Shown: positions 1 through 8,221 of the stretch, in pieces | Layout: each line of letters opens with the position of its first letter | Position numbering within the stretch: position 1 is the stretch's first letter | Assembly: GCF_965216415.1 (NCBI RefSeq) | Contig: NZ_CBDCFU010000002.1 | Strand: one strand, 5' to 3' | DNA: 64,000 nucleotides | From: Marivita sp003149565 | GTDB taxonomy: Bacteria; Pseudomonadota; Alphaproteobacteria; Rhodobacterales; Rhodobacteraceae | Notes under the pieces: generated by a model | What the model saw: the letters and a program-made list of their open reading frames with translations, nothing else | What the model was told of the DNA's origin: nothing | Databases searched by the model: none | Made by a program: the position numbers and the translations under genes

Positions 1-667
1 GCGCAATGCCCTGGCTCATCGGGTGGTAATGCGGGCTGGAATAGGCCTCGACGCAATGGGCGAAGGCATCAAGCCCGGTTCCTGCGGTGACGAACTTGGG
101 CATGCCCACGGTCAGCTCCGGATCACAGATCACCACGGCGGGAAGCATCTTGGGGTGGAAGATGATCTTTTTCTCGTGGGACTCTGAGTTCGTGATGACG
201 CTGGCGCGGCCCACCTCGGACCCAGTGCCGGCCGTTGTGGGCACGGCGACGATGGGGTGAATGCCTGCGGGGTCTGCGCGGGTCCACCAGTCACCGATGT
301 CTTCGAAATCCCACAGCGGGCGGGACTGACCGGCCATGAAGGCGAGCGTCTTGGCAAGGTCGAGGCCGGAGCCGCCGCCAAAGGCGATGACGCCGTCAAA
401 GCCGCCTTCGCGGTAGACCTTGAGACCTTCCTCGACGTTCTTTTCGTTCGGGTTGGGATCGACTTCCGAGAACATCGCGCGGCCCAGACCTGCCTGTTCG
501 ACAAGGTTCAGGGTCTTGGTGGTGATCTCCATATCCGCAAGACCCCGGTCGGTGACGAGGAGCGGCTTGGAGATGCCTGCGGCGAGGCACGCCTCGGCGA
601 TTTCCGAGATGCGGCCTGCGCCGAAACGGATGGCGGTGGGGTAGGACCAGTTTCCAGTCAGAGACAT
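1..667 (-). CDS. iron-containing alcohol dehydrogenase (3' end beyond window)
   Basis: The minus-strand frame starts at 667 (MSLTGNWSYPTAIRFGAG) and runs off the left edge, so only about 222 N-terminal residues are visible. The Rossmann-like NAD-binding motif GGGSGLDLAK and the segment PTTAGTGSEV are hallmarks of group III Fe-dependent alcohol dehydrogenases, which oxidise or reduce small alcohols and aldehydes in the cytoplasm. The metal-binding histidines are partly outside the window. It begins 4 nt after the aldehyde dehydrogenase stop, so it is the last visible gene of the operon that starts near 7278. Its presumed job is the alcohol-to-aldehyde step just before that dehydrogenase. The substrate is not evident from sequence. 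Confidence 0.9.
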   Translation of the reverse strand, partial: MSLTGNWSYPTAIRFGAGRISEIAEACLAAGISKPLLVTDRGLADMEITTKTLNLVEQAGLGRAMFSEVDPNPNEKNVEEGLKVYREGGFDGVIAFGGGSGLDLAKTLAFMAGQSRPLWDFEDIGDWWTRADPAGIHPIVAVPTTAGTGSEVGRASVITNSESHEKKIIFHPKMLPAVVICDPELTVGMPKFVTAGTGLDAFAHCVEAYSSPHYHPMSQGIA

Positions 668-671
668 GGGT

Positions 672-2048
672 TCAAGCTTTCTTGAGGTGGTAGGATTTGG
701 GACGTGTCAGGGCCTGATACGCCAGTTTCGACAGACCTTGCCCGCGGCCGGTGTCCTTGCAACCGGTCCAGCAGAGCGCCGGGTCGAGGTAGTCGCAACG
801 GTTCATGAAGACCGTGCCGGTTTCGATCCGGTCTGCGATGGCTTCCACCGCCTCGGCGTCCTTGGAGAAGATCGCTGCGGTCAGGCCGAACTGGCTGTCG
901 TTCATCAGCGCGATGGCTTCCTCGTCGTCCTTGACTGGCATGATGCCGACGACAGGGCCGAAGCTTTCGTCGCGCATGACGCGCATCTTGTGGCTGACGC
1001 CTGTGAGGACCTGCGGCGTCAGATACGCGCCGCCATCATCGGCGGGCATCGTTTCGATATGCGCTGTCGCACCATCGGCCAGCGCCTCTTCGATCTGGGC
1101 GCGGACCTCCTTGGCGAACCGCACATTGGCCATCGGACCCATCGTGGTGTCGGGGTCAAGCGGGTTACCGAGCTTTTGCGCCTTGACCCAGTCAACGGCT
1201 TTTTCGACGAATTGATCGTAGAGGCTTTCGTGCACGTAGATGCGTTCGATCCCACAGCAGCACTGGCCCGCGTTGAACATCGCGCCGTCCATCAGGCCAT
1301 CGACCGCCGCATCGACATCCGCATCGGCGCGGACATAGCCCGGATCCTTGCCGCCGAGCTCGGTCGAGACCGGAATAAACGTGCCTGCCGCTGCGCGTTC
1401 GATGGCCTGGCCTCCGCCGACCGAGCCGGTGAAGTTGACGAAATCCACAGCGCGTTCGGACAGCAGCGCGGAGGTGGTGTCGTGGTCCAATACGACGTTC
1501 TGGAAAACGTCCTCGGGCACGCCCGCTGCATGGAAGGCTTCGGCCAGGTGATCGCCGACGGCGAGGGTCTGGCCGGCGTGTTTCAGGATCACGCAGTTGC
1601 CCGCGATCAAGGCCGGGGCCACGGTGTTGATCGCGGTCATGTAGGGATAGTTCCACGGCGCGATGACCAGAACGGTGCCCCAGGGGGTGCGCTTGATCAC
1701 CCGGCGTGCCGTGTCACTGTCCTCGATTTCCATCGGGGCGAGCGACTCTTCGGCAACATCCGCCATATAGGTCAGGCGTTCGTTGAAGCCGCCATACTCA
1801 CCGCCATAGCGGATCGGGCGGCCCATCTGATGGGCAAGCTCTTCGGCCATGCGGTCGGTTTGTTGGCCAATGATTTCGCCCGCTTTGCGGACAAGCGATA
1901 TGCGCTCCGAGAGCGGGCGCGCGGCCCAGTCTGCTTGCGCGGCCTTGGCGCGTTTGGCGGCGTCGAAGGCGGCGTCGCGGGTCAGCACCTCACGCGTGAG
2001 GTACACCGATCCGTCAATCGGTGAGATCAGGTCTACGGTCTTGGTCAT
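672..2048 (-). CDS. NAD(P)-dependent aldehyde dehydrogenase
   Basis: A 458-residue ALDH-superfamily enzyme. The NAD-binding region contains VLVIAPWNYPYMTA (about residues 125-140), the general-base glutamate lies in STELGGKDPG, and the catalytic cysteine lies in FNAGQCCCGIERIYV, where three consecutive cysteines are unusual. The C-terminal SFGPVVGIMPV segment is also present. It lies between the glutamine-synthetase-like gene (3 nt away) and the Fe-alcohol dehydrogenase (4 nt away), so the two oxidoreductases probably convert one alcohol through an aldehyde to an acid. It is slightly shorter than typical 475-500 residue relatives. Which aldehyde it uses is inferred only from context. Confidence 0.93.
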   Translation of the reverse strand: MTKTVDLISPIDGSVYLTREVLTRDAAFDAAKRAKAAQADWAARPLSERISLVRKAGEIIGQQTDRMAEELAHQMGRPIRYGGEYGGFNERLTYMADVAEESLAPMEIEDSDTARRVIKRTPWGTVLVIAPWNYPYMTAINTVAPALIAGNCVILKHAGQTLAVGDHLAEAFHAAGVPEDVFQNVVLDHDTTSALLSERAVDFVNFTGSVGGGQAIERAAAGTFIPVSTELGGKDPGYVRADADVDAAVDGLMDGAMFNAGQCCCGIERIYVHESLYDQFVEKAVDWVKAQKLGNPLDPDTTMGPMANVRFAKEVRAQIEEALADGATAHIETMPADDGGAYLTPQVLTGVSHKMRVMRDESFGPVVGIMPVKDDEEAIALMNDSQFGLTAAIFSKDAEAVEAIADRIETGTVFMNRCDYLDPALCWTGCKDTGRGQGLSKLAYQALTRPKSYHLKKA

Positions 2049-2051
2049 GGT

Positions 2052-3413
2052 CTAGGCTCTTTCAAATCCGCGCTGAAGTTCCCAGTCGGTGACAACAGCG
2101 TCAAAGGTTTCCTGCTCCACCTCGGCGGCGCGGGTGTAGTGGTCGATCACATCGTTCCCCATCGCGTTTCGAAGCATGTCTGAGCTGCGCAGCTTCTCAG
2201 TTGCGGCGCGCAAGGTGTGAGGTATTTCCGGAATGTCGGTCATCCCATAGACATCGCCGGACACTGGCTCTTCCAATGGCAGCTTTTCCTCCATCCCGGC
2301 GATCCCGGCAGCAAGTTGTGCGGCACAGGCGAGATAGGGATTGATGTCGCTTCCGGGGATGCGGCATTCAATGCGCACCCCTTTTGTGCCGTCTCCTACG
2401 AGGCGGTAGCCTGCGGTGCGGTTGTCCACCGACCATGCGATCTTGGTGGGGGCGAAGGTGCCGGGCAGGAAGCGTTTGTAGCTGTTGATGTAGGGCGCGA
2501 GAAAGACCGTCATGTCGGGGGCGTATTTGATGAGGCCCGCAACGTAGGACTTCATTGTATCGGACATGGTCAGCTTGGCGTCTGCGTCATGGAACACGTT
2601 GGTGTCGCCTTTGAACAGGGACTGGTGCACGTGGGCCGCGCTGCCCACCTTGTCGGCGCGCCACTTGGGCAGGAAGCTGGCTGCGTGGCCCTGCATCTGG
2701 GCGATTTCCTTGACCGCGTGTTTTGCAATCGTGTGGTTGTCGGCACAGGCGAGCGCATCGGCGTAACGGATGTTCAGCTCTTCCTGGCCGGTTTCGGCCT
2801 CACCTTTGGAGTTTTCGACCGGCACCCCAGCCGCCACCAGATGGTTGCGGATCGGACGCAGGACATGTTCTTCGCGGGTGGTCTGGAGGATGTTGTAATC
2901 CTCGTTATAGCCGCTGATCGGGGTCAGGTTGCGATAACCAGATTTGCGGATCTCATCGTAGCTGTGTTCAAAGAGGAAGAACTCCAACTCGGTCGCCATC
3001 ATCGGTGTGAGCCCCATCGCGTCAAGGCGCGCGAATTGTTTCTTGAGCATCTGGCGAGGGGAATGGGGCACCGGTTCGTGCGTATGGTGGTCAATTAGAT
3101 CACAAAGCACCATCGCGGTACCTTCGAGCCATGGCATCGGGCGCAACGTGGCCATGTCCGGCTTCATCACGTAATCACCGTAGCCTGCTTCCCAGCTGGT
3201 GGACTTGTAGCCGTCCGGCGTGGCCATTTCGAGATCGGTGGCCAACAGGTAGTTGCAGCAATGGGTCTCTTTCCATGCGGACTCAATGAAGTTCGAGACG
3301 TGGAAACGTTTACCCATCAGGCGGCCCTGCATGTCGACCATGCAGACGAGAACAGTGTCGATTACGCCGGTTGCGGCGGCGTTGCTCAGAGCATCCAGGG
3401 TCATGTGGGCCAT
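2052..3413 (-). CDS. glutamine synthetase family ligase (gamma-glutamyl-amine ligase-like)
   Basis: A 453-residue member of the GS catalytic superfamily. The metal/ATP-binding segment MMATELEFFLF, the AHVHQSLF motif and the substrate/ADP region VDNRTAGYRL followed by GVRIECRIPGSDINPY are all visible. It lacks features expected of housekeeping GlnA and resembles the PuuA/IpuC/GmaS-like group that joins glutamate to an amine at the expense of ATP. It sits in an operon with an amide-hydrolase-like protein, a TRAP transporter and alcohol/aldehyde dehydrogenases, not with glnB or ntr genes. I infer that it activates an imported amine or amino alcohol. ATG 3413 is chosen for the upstream AAAGGACG ribosome-binding site. 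Confidence 0.88.
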   Translation of the reverse strand: MAHMTLDALSNAAATGVIDTVLVCMVDMQGRLMGKRFHVSNFIESAWKETHCCNYLLATDLEMATPDGYKSTSWEAGYGDYVMKPDMATLRPMPWLEGTAMVLCDLIDHHTHEPVPHSPRQMLKKQFARLDAMGLTPMMATELEFFLFEHSYDEIRKSGYRNLTPISGYNEDYNILQTTREEHVLRPIRNHLVAAGVPVENSKGEAETGQEELNIRYADALACADNHTIAKHAVKEIAQMQGHAASFLPKWRADKVGSAAHVHQSLFKGDTNVFHDADAKLTMSDTMKSYVAGLIKYAPDMTVFLAPYINSYKRFLPGTFAPTKIAWSVDNRTAGYRLVGDGTKGVRIECRIPGSDINPYLACAAQLAAGIAGMEEKLPLEEPVSGDVYGMTDIPEIPHTLRAATEKLRSSDMLRNAMGNDVIDHYTRAAEVEQETFDAVVTDWELQRGFERA

Positions 3414-3437
3414 GGTTTCGTCCTTTCAATCACGGTC

Positions 3438-3465
3438 AAAGCGACCCCCCTCAGGGGATCGCTTT
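3438..3465 (-). terminator. stem-loop between TRAP binding-protein gene and GS-like gene
   Basis: Seven-bp outer arms AAAGCGA/TCGCTTT enclose a C-rich/G-rich inner stem with a CTCA loop. Lying inside the operon just after dctP, it could act as a partial terminator or mRNA stabiliser, as is common after genes for highly expressed binding proteins. The run of T lies on the plus-strand side, so true termination of the minus transcript is not certain. Confidence 0.5.
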
Positions 3466-3484
3466 TTGATGGGGTAAGCTTCGA

Positions 3485-4522
3485 TTATTCGAAATTGTAC
3501 GGTGCGCCAGCCTGGTTGATGACGCTGTTGTACTCACGGAAGATGCTGATGATCTTCTGCTGGATCTCGCCTTCCTCGGCAACCTCGTTCCAGAACTCCT
3601 TGGCGGCGTTCTCGACTTCGGCCCATTCGCTTGGCGGAACCTGGCGCAGTTGCAGCTTTTCGCCATTGGCGCGCAGGGCCGCTTCGCCGCCCCAGTACCA
3701 CTGGTTGCGGTAGGTGTGGCCTGCTTCGGTGGCCGCCATAACAACGGATTTGAGATGGTCCGGCAAATCAGCCCAGCGTTGCTGGTTGACGAACCACGAA
3801 CCGATCCATGCACCCGAAATGTTATTGGTAAGGAAGTAGTCGGTCACATCTGCCCAGCCGACGGTGTAGTCTTCGGTGATGCCGGACCACGCCATGCCGT
3901 CAAGCTCGCCAGTCTGCACGGCGACCTCGGCGTCCTCGTAGGGGATCGAGACCGGAACGACGCCGAACTTGGACAGGAAGCGACCGGCGGTCGGGAAGGT
4001 GTAGAGGCGCAGGCCGTCGAGGTCAGCGACCGAGGTGATTTCCTTAGTGGTGTTGAAGTTGCACGGATCCTGACCCGCGGCCGAGATCCACTGAACCCCC
4101 ACCTTGGCGTATTCCTCTTCCCAAATCTCCTTGAGGCCGTACTGGTTGAACAGCACTGGCACGTCGAGGATGTGTTTGGTTGCAAAGGGGAAGTAGCCGC
4201 CGAACTGGCGCAGCGGGGTCGGGGACGCCATGGAGTCGTCATCCGAGTGAACACCGTCGATGGTGCCGCGCTGGAGCGCCTGGAACAGCTCGCCCGTTGG
4301 GACGATCTGGTCGGCGTAGAACAGTTCGACCGTGAGTTCACCGTTGGAGTTGTTGTTGATGTAGTCGATGACCGGTTTAGTCACGTGCTCGCCCAGTGCG
4401 GCGCCCGCATAGGTCTGAAAGCGCCAGGTGATGCCGGATTGGGCTTTGACGACAGCGGGGGCGGCAAGGCTTGCCGCTGCACCGATGCCGGCGGTTTTCA
4501 GGAACTTACGTCTGCTAGTCAT
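3485..4522 (-). CDS. dctP: TRAP transporter solute-binding protein, DctP family
   Basis: A 345-residue periplasmic binding protein. The start at 4522 gives MTSRRKFLKTAGIGAAASLA, a twin-arginine (RRKFLK) signal peptide ending near AVVKAQS, and has a GAGGAA ribosome-binding site. The mature protein shows DctP-family segments such as ELTVELFYADQIVPTGELF and ELDGMAWSGITEDYTVGW. It captures a small solute (TRAP ligands are usually carboxylates or zwitterions) and delivers it to the DctQM proteins encoded upstream. A longer frame to 4588 exists but would bury the signal peptide. The substrate cannot be read from sequence; operon context suggests a compound with amine and hydroxyl groups. Confidence 0.93.
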   Translation of the reverse strand: MTSRRKFLKTAGIGAAASLAAPAVVKAQSGITWRFQTYAGAALGEHVTKPVIDYINNNSNGELTVELFYADQIVPTGELFQALQRGTIDGVHSDDDSMASPTPLRQFGGYFPFATKHILDVPVLFNQYGLKEIWEEEYAKVGVQWISAAGQDPCNFNTTKEITSVADLDGLRLYTFPTAGRFLSKFGVVPVSIPYEDAEVAVQTGELDGMAWSGITEDYTVGWADVTDYFLTNNISGAWIGSWFVNQQRWADLPDHLKSVVMAATEAGHTYRNQWYWGGEAALRANGEKLQLRQVPPSEWAEVENAAKEFWNEVAEEGEIQQKIISIFREYNSVINQAGAPYNFE

Positions 4523-4577
4523 GTCATTTCCTCTCGGTTGGGGTTGGGTCGCTCCGTTACCGGAGTCTTTATTGTGG

Positions 4578-5903
4578 TTATTTTCCATAAACGTATTCGG
4601 GCAGCCAAAGGGCGATCTGCGGGAAGATCATGATAATGGCGAGGGCGGCGACCATCACCAGAACGAAGGGGATGATCGACACATAGATGTCGCGCAGCCC
4701 TATCTCGGGCGGGGCCATCGCGCGCATCAGGAACAGATTGTAGCCGAAGGGCGGTGTCATATAAGCGATCTGGGTCGTGATCGTGTAAAGGATACCATAC
4801 CAGATCAGGTCGAAGCCCAGCGCTCCGACCAGCGGCACATAAAGGGGTGCGACGATCACCAGCATCGCGGTGTCGTCAAGGAATGTGCCCATGACGATAA
4901 AGCTGAGCTGCATCAGAATCAGGATCATCCACGGGTTCAGACCAAGCTGTTCAGTGAACAGACTCTCGATCGCCTTGACCGCGCCCAAACCGTCGAACAC
5001 GGCGCCGAAGGCCAGCGCGGCGAGGATGATCCACATAAACATACACGAGATGCCGAGTGTCTGACGGACTGAGTTCTCGAACACTTCGCGGGTCATACGG
5101 CCCTTGAGCACTGCTGCGCCGAAGGCAGCCAGCGCGCCGATGGCGGAGCTTTCGACCAATGACGTCCACCCGTTGACGAACGGGACCATCATGATGAAGA
5201 AAATCGCCAATGGCAGCAGGCCAGCGCGCAGGAGGCGCAGCTTTTCGGCGCGAGGAATGTCGCGTTCGGCGGCGGGCAGGACCGGGCCAAGTGACGGATT
5301 CATTTTGCAGCGGATCACGATGTAGAAGATAAACATCGTTGCCATCATCAGGCCCGGGATCACACCTGCGAGCCAGAGTTGCCCCACAGGTTGGCGCGCG
5401 ATCATCGCGTAGAGCACAAGCACTACCGAGGGTGGCACAAGAATACCGAGGGAAGATCCGGCTTGTATGACGCCTGTCACCATCCTTTTATCATAGCCGC
5501 GCCTCAAGAGTTCGGGCAGAGCAATGGTGGCGCCAATGGCCATGCCGGCGACGCTGAGGCCGTTCATGGCCGAGATCAGGACCATCAAGCCAATTGTGCC
5601 CACCGCGAGGCCACCAGACAGCCCACCCATCCAGACGTGGAACATCTTGTAGAGGTCATCTGCGATGCGGCTTTCGGAGAGCACGTAGCCCATGAAGATG
5701 AACATCGGCAGCGTCAGCAGCGGGTACCATTTCATAAGTTTCATCGCGGCCGAGAAGCCGAGGTCATATCCGCCCCGGTCCCCCCAGAGGAAGAAGGCCG
5801 CGACAACGGCCACAAAGCCGATGGCTCCGAACACGCGCTGGCCCGTCAGGAGCATCAGCATCATGGTTGAAAACATGAGTGCCGCAATGAGTTCGTACGG
5901 CAT
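4578..5903 (-). CDS. dctM: TRAP transporter large permease, DctM family
   Basis: A 441-residue polytopic membrane protein with about twelve hydrophobic segments and family motifs such as GMAIGATIALPELLRRGYDKRM and QAGSSLGILVPPSVVLVLYA. It is the sodium-coupled transport subunit of the TRAP system. Its ATG at 5903 shares one base with the dctQ stop codon, indicating translational coupling. The frame stays open to 6035, but the residues added there are a shadow of dctQ. The gene ends 55 nt before the dctP start. Confidence 0.93.
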   Translation of the reverse strand: MPYELIAALMFSTMMLMLLTGQRVFGAIGFVAVVAAFFLWGDRGGYDLGFSAAMKLMKWYPLLTLPMFIFMGYVLSESRIADDLYKMFHVWMGGLSGGLAVGTIGLMVLISAMNGLSVAGMAIGATIALPELLRRGYDKRMVTGVIQAGSSLGILVPPSVVLVLYAMIARQPVGQLWLAGVIPGLMMATMFIFYIVIRCKMNPSLGPVLPAAERDIPRAEKLRLLRAGLLPLAIFFIMMVPFVNGWTSLVESSAIGALAAFGAAVLKGRMTREVFENSVRQTLGISCMFMWIILAALAFGAVFDGLGAVKAIESLFTEQLGLNPWMILILMQLSFIVMGTFLDDTAMLVIVAPLYVPLVGALGFDLIWYGILYTITTQIAYMTPPFGYNLFLMRAMAPPEIGLRDIYVSIIPFVLVMVAALAIIMIFPQIALWLPEYVYGK

Positions 5904-6484
5904 CAGACCTTGGCTCCCATGTCGTGTCCCTTGAGGCGCAGGATGTCTTTGGCCAGTTCGCAGAGCACTTGCAGCAGCATCAGGAAGATGCCGATCACCA
6001 TGATGACTTTGATCGGCCAGAGATATGGCCGCCACGAAGTGGGGCTGCGTTCGAGGAAGCCAAGCTCTGCGTTGCCAGTGGCGAGGCCTGCAAAGAAGCT
6101 GATTGGCTCGGACCCGAAATAGCCCAGCGAGTATGCGGTTGAAGCAATGCCGCCGTATAGCAGGAAGCCCAAGTAGACGAGCAGGAACACCACTGTCACC
6201 GCGTCGATGGCGGCTTTGCGGCGGTCGCTCATCTCGCCATAGATCAGGTCCATCCGTACGTTCGATCCCATCTGGATCGAATAGGGCCCGCCAAGGATGT
6301 AGTAGGCGACCATCGCGAACTGGGCCATTTCCAGCGTCCAGAGTGAAGGAACGAGGAACACCTTGCTGATGGACGACCAGATCAGGATGCCCATCATCAC
6401 GAAGATGCCGTACATCACGATCCGTCCAATCATGCGGTTGAATGGGTCGATCACCCCGACATAGGCCTGAAGGATGCCGGTCAT
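5903..6484 (-). CDS. dctQ: TRAP transporter small permease, DctQ family
   Basis: A 193-residue protein with four predicted membrane helices (for example IVMYGIFVMMGILIWSSI near the N terminus). It has the typical small-subunit topology, and the conserved N-terminal part of DctQ (around RMIGRI) is recognisable. It pairs with DctM to form the membrane part of the importer. The start codon overlaps the stop of the upstream hydrolase gene as ATGA, and its stop overlaps the dctM start, so three genes are tightly coupled. Confidence 0.9.
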   Translation of the reverse strand: MTGILQAYVGVIDPFNRMIGRIVMYGIFVMMGILIWSSISKVFLVPSLWTLEMAQFAMVAYYILGGPYSIQMGSNVRMDLIYGEMSDRRKAAIDAVTVVFLLVYLGFLLYGGIASTAYSLGYFGSEPISFFAGLATGNAELGFLERSPTSWRPYLWPIKVIMVIGIFLMLLQVLCELAKDILRLKGHDMGAKV

Positions 6485-7278
6485 AGAGCCTCCTGCGTTG
6501 CGAGGGCTTTGGTCAGCATGGTGCTCAGGATGTCGGTGAACCGGGCAACACCGCTTGCGTCAGAGATCAGGTCGTTGCGGACTTCGATCATTACGTTCTG
6601 GAGGCCGCGCGGGATGGCGTGTTCACGCAGCGTGTGGGTGACGCCATCGGTCACGGAATAGGGTGCGTTCAGTTGTGCATCCAGACCGTCTGGCCGGTTC
6701 GCCAGCATCGCGCGGGCGAGACGGTCATCTGCGTCGTGCAGCAGACCCAGTTCAACAGAGCGCGGTTGACCGAACCATATGGGTGTGAACGAGTGGATGG
6801 TGACGAGGACCGGCGGCGTTGTGAACCCGTCGAGCGTGGATGACAGCAGCGTGCGGAAGGGATCATATACCTCGGCCACGCGGGCGGCGCGGGCGGCGGC
6901 GTCGAGGCCCACATTGCCGGGCACGTCCACGATTTCCGACCTTTCGGGGAATGCGCCGGGTGCGCTGGGCGGCCGGTTGCAGTCATAAACCAGCCGCGAC
7001 ACGCGGGAGGCGACGAGCGGTGCATCGAGCCTCTCGGACAGCGCAACAGCAAGGTCCCGCCCGCCGATATCCCACGCGGCATGGCTTTGCCGGTGTTCCG
7101 GGCTGACGCCGAGATCCATGAGCGGCGCTGGGATAAAGGCGCTTGCATGCTCGCAGACAAGGCAAATCGCTGCATTGCCCTGAGGATTGATCACCTCGGC
7201 GGCAGGCCCATCGTTTGGCCCCAGAATCTTATGATCTACGGTTGTCGTCACGCCGCCATTAGGGTTCTGGCGTTGCAC
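6481..7278 (-). CDS. N-formylglutamate amidohydrolase family protein
   Basis: About 265 residues of the PF05013 family, whose characterised members hydrolyse N-formylglutamate in histidine breakdown. Recognisable segments are AICLVCEHASAFIP, HAAWDIGGRDLA and SRLVYDCNRPPSAPGAFPE. There are no hut genes nearby. The first gene of a TRAP/GS-like/dehydrogenase operon is an unusual setting for this family, so it may instead hydrolyse a gamma-glutamyl or other N-acyl amide made in the same pathway (inference). The 7278 start is GTG, and a second GTG at 7251 (before TTTVDHK) is equally possible. Confidence 0.85.
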   Translation of the reverse strand: MQRQNPNGGVTTTVDHKILGPNDGPAAEVINPQGNAAICLVCEHASAFIPAPLMDLGVSPEHRQSHAAWDIGGRDLAVALSERLDAPLVASRVSRLVYDCNRPPSAPGAFPERSEIVDVPGNVGLDAAARAARVAEVYDPFRTLLSSTLDGFTTPPVLVTIHSFTPIWFGQPRSVELGLLHDADDRLARAMLANRPDGLDAQLNAPYSVTDGVTHTLREHAIPRGLQNVMIEVRNDLISDASGVARFTDILSTMLTKALATQEAL

Positions 7279-7323
7279 CCTGTCAAGACAATTTCGTTGA
7301 TTATTGTACCAAGATCGGTAGCA

Positions 7324-7341
7324 TTGTAGCGATTGCTACAA
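7324..7341. promoter_or_regulatory. candidate RpiR operator (TTGTAGC-N4-GCTACAA)
   Basis: A perfect 7-bp inverted repeat with a 4-bp spacer (GATT) in the 76-bp gap between the divergent transporter operon and the rpiR-type gene. Its location 14 nt before the regulator start suggests autoregulation and control of the operon. RpiR-family operators are commonly short inverted repeats, but none was compared here. Confidence 0.55.
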
Positions 7342-7354
7342 AAGGCGTCAGGCG

Positions 7355-8221
7355 ATGGCGAAACATCTTTCGGTCAAGGACAGGCTGCACGAACATGCCG
7401 GTGCTCTGACGCCAGCAGAGCGGCAATTGTCGAGCGTCCTGATGCGCGACTATCCGGTGGGTGGGCTGCAATCCATCACCCGCATTGCTGAAGCGGCGGG
7501 TGTTTCGACACCCACGGTCATCCGGCTGGCGCGCAAGCTGGGCTTCGACGGGTTCCCGGAGCTGCAGGCCGCGATGCGCGACGAGGCGTCGGAACAGTTC
7601 AAGACGCCCATTCGCAAGCGTGAAGGATGGGGGGATACCAAACCGGCATCAGCGGCGTTCACGGCTTTTGCGGAAGCGGTGTTCGACAACCTGAGCCGGA
7701 CCATCGACCGGCTGGAGCCTGGCACGCTGGACGCCATCGCAGGGGTTCTGGCAGACCGACAAAGGCCGGTTTACCTATCGGGCGGGCGGATCACGCGATC
7801 CAACGCGGATTACTTCTACAACCACCTTCAGATCGTCCGCCCAGGCGTGACATTGCTGGGGGCTTCTCCCAACGTCTGGCCGCAATATATTCTGGACATG
7901 GACCGCGCGTCGGTTCTGATCCTGTTCGACATTCGGCGCTATGAGCGGGACCTGGAGCGCCTGGCCGAGTTGGCGAAAGAGCGGGGAGCGGAAATTATCC
8001 TGTTCACCGATCAATGGGGATCACCGATCTCGCGTCTTGCCGATCACGTGGTGAATGCGATGATCGAGGTGCCATCGAGTTGGGATTCGACGCTGGCGAT
8101 CAACCTGATCATCGAAGCTTTGATAGCGGAGGTTCAGACCCGCGTGTCTGATAGCGCGCGGGAGCGGATCGAGGCGCTGGAGGACATGTTCCGGTCAACG
8201 CGGATTTTCCGGAAGCCTTAG
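7355..8221 (+). CDS. RpiR/MurR family transcriptional regulator
   Basis: A 288-residue protein. The N-terminal HTH_6 domain (about residues 1-80) includes ITRIAEAAGVSTPTVIRLARKLGFDGFPEL, shown here only by its key AGVSTPTVIRLARKLGF core. The C-terminal SIS domain (about 120-260) includes PVYLSGGRITRSNADYF and VLILFDIRRY and probably senses a phosphorylated or polar metabolite. It is divergent from the GS-like/TRAP operon, with a clean inverted repeat in between, so it is the probable local regulator. Its last 4 nt overlap the convergent eamA-type gene. Confidence 0.93.
   Translation: MAKHLSVKDRLHEHAGALTPAERQLSSVLMRDYPVGGLQSITRIAEAAGVSTPTVIRLARKLGFDGFPELQAAMRDEASEQFKTPIRKREGWGDTKPASAAFTAFAEAVFDNLSRTIDRLEPGTLDAIAGVLADRQRPVYLSGGRITRSNADYFYNHLQIVRPGVTLLGASPNVWPQYILDMDRASVLILFDIRRYERDLERLAELAKERGAEIILFTDQWGSPISRLADHVVNAMIEVPSSWDSTLAINLIIEALIAEVQTRVSDSARERIEALEDMFRSTRIFRKP

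Noticed and set aside
666..2024. Long plus-strand open frame of about 450 codons
   Set aside because: It lies antisense to the aldehyde dehydrogenase, has no family motif, and is a high-GC shadow.
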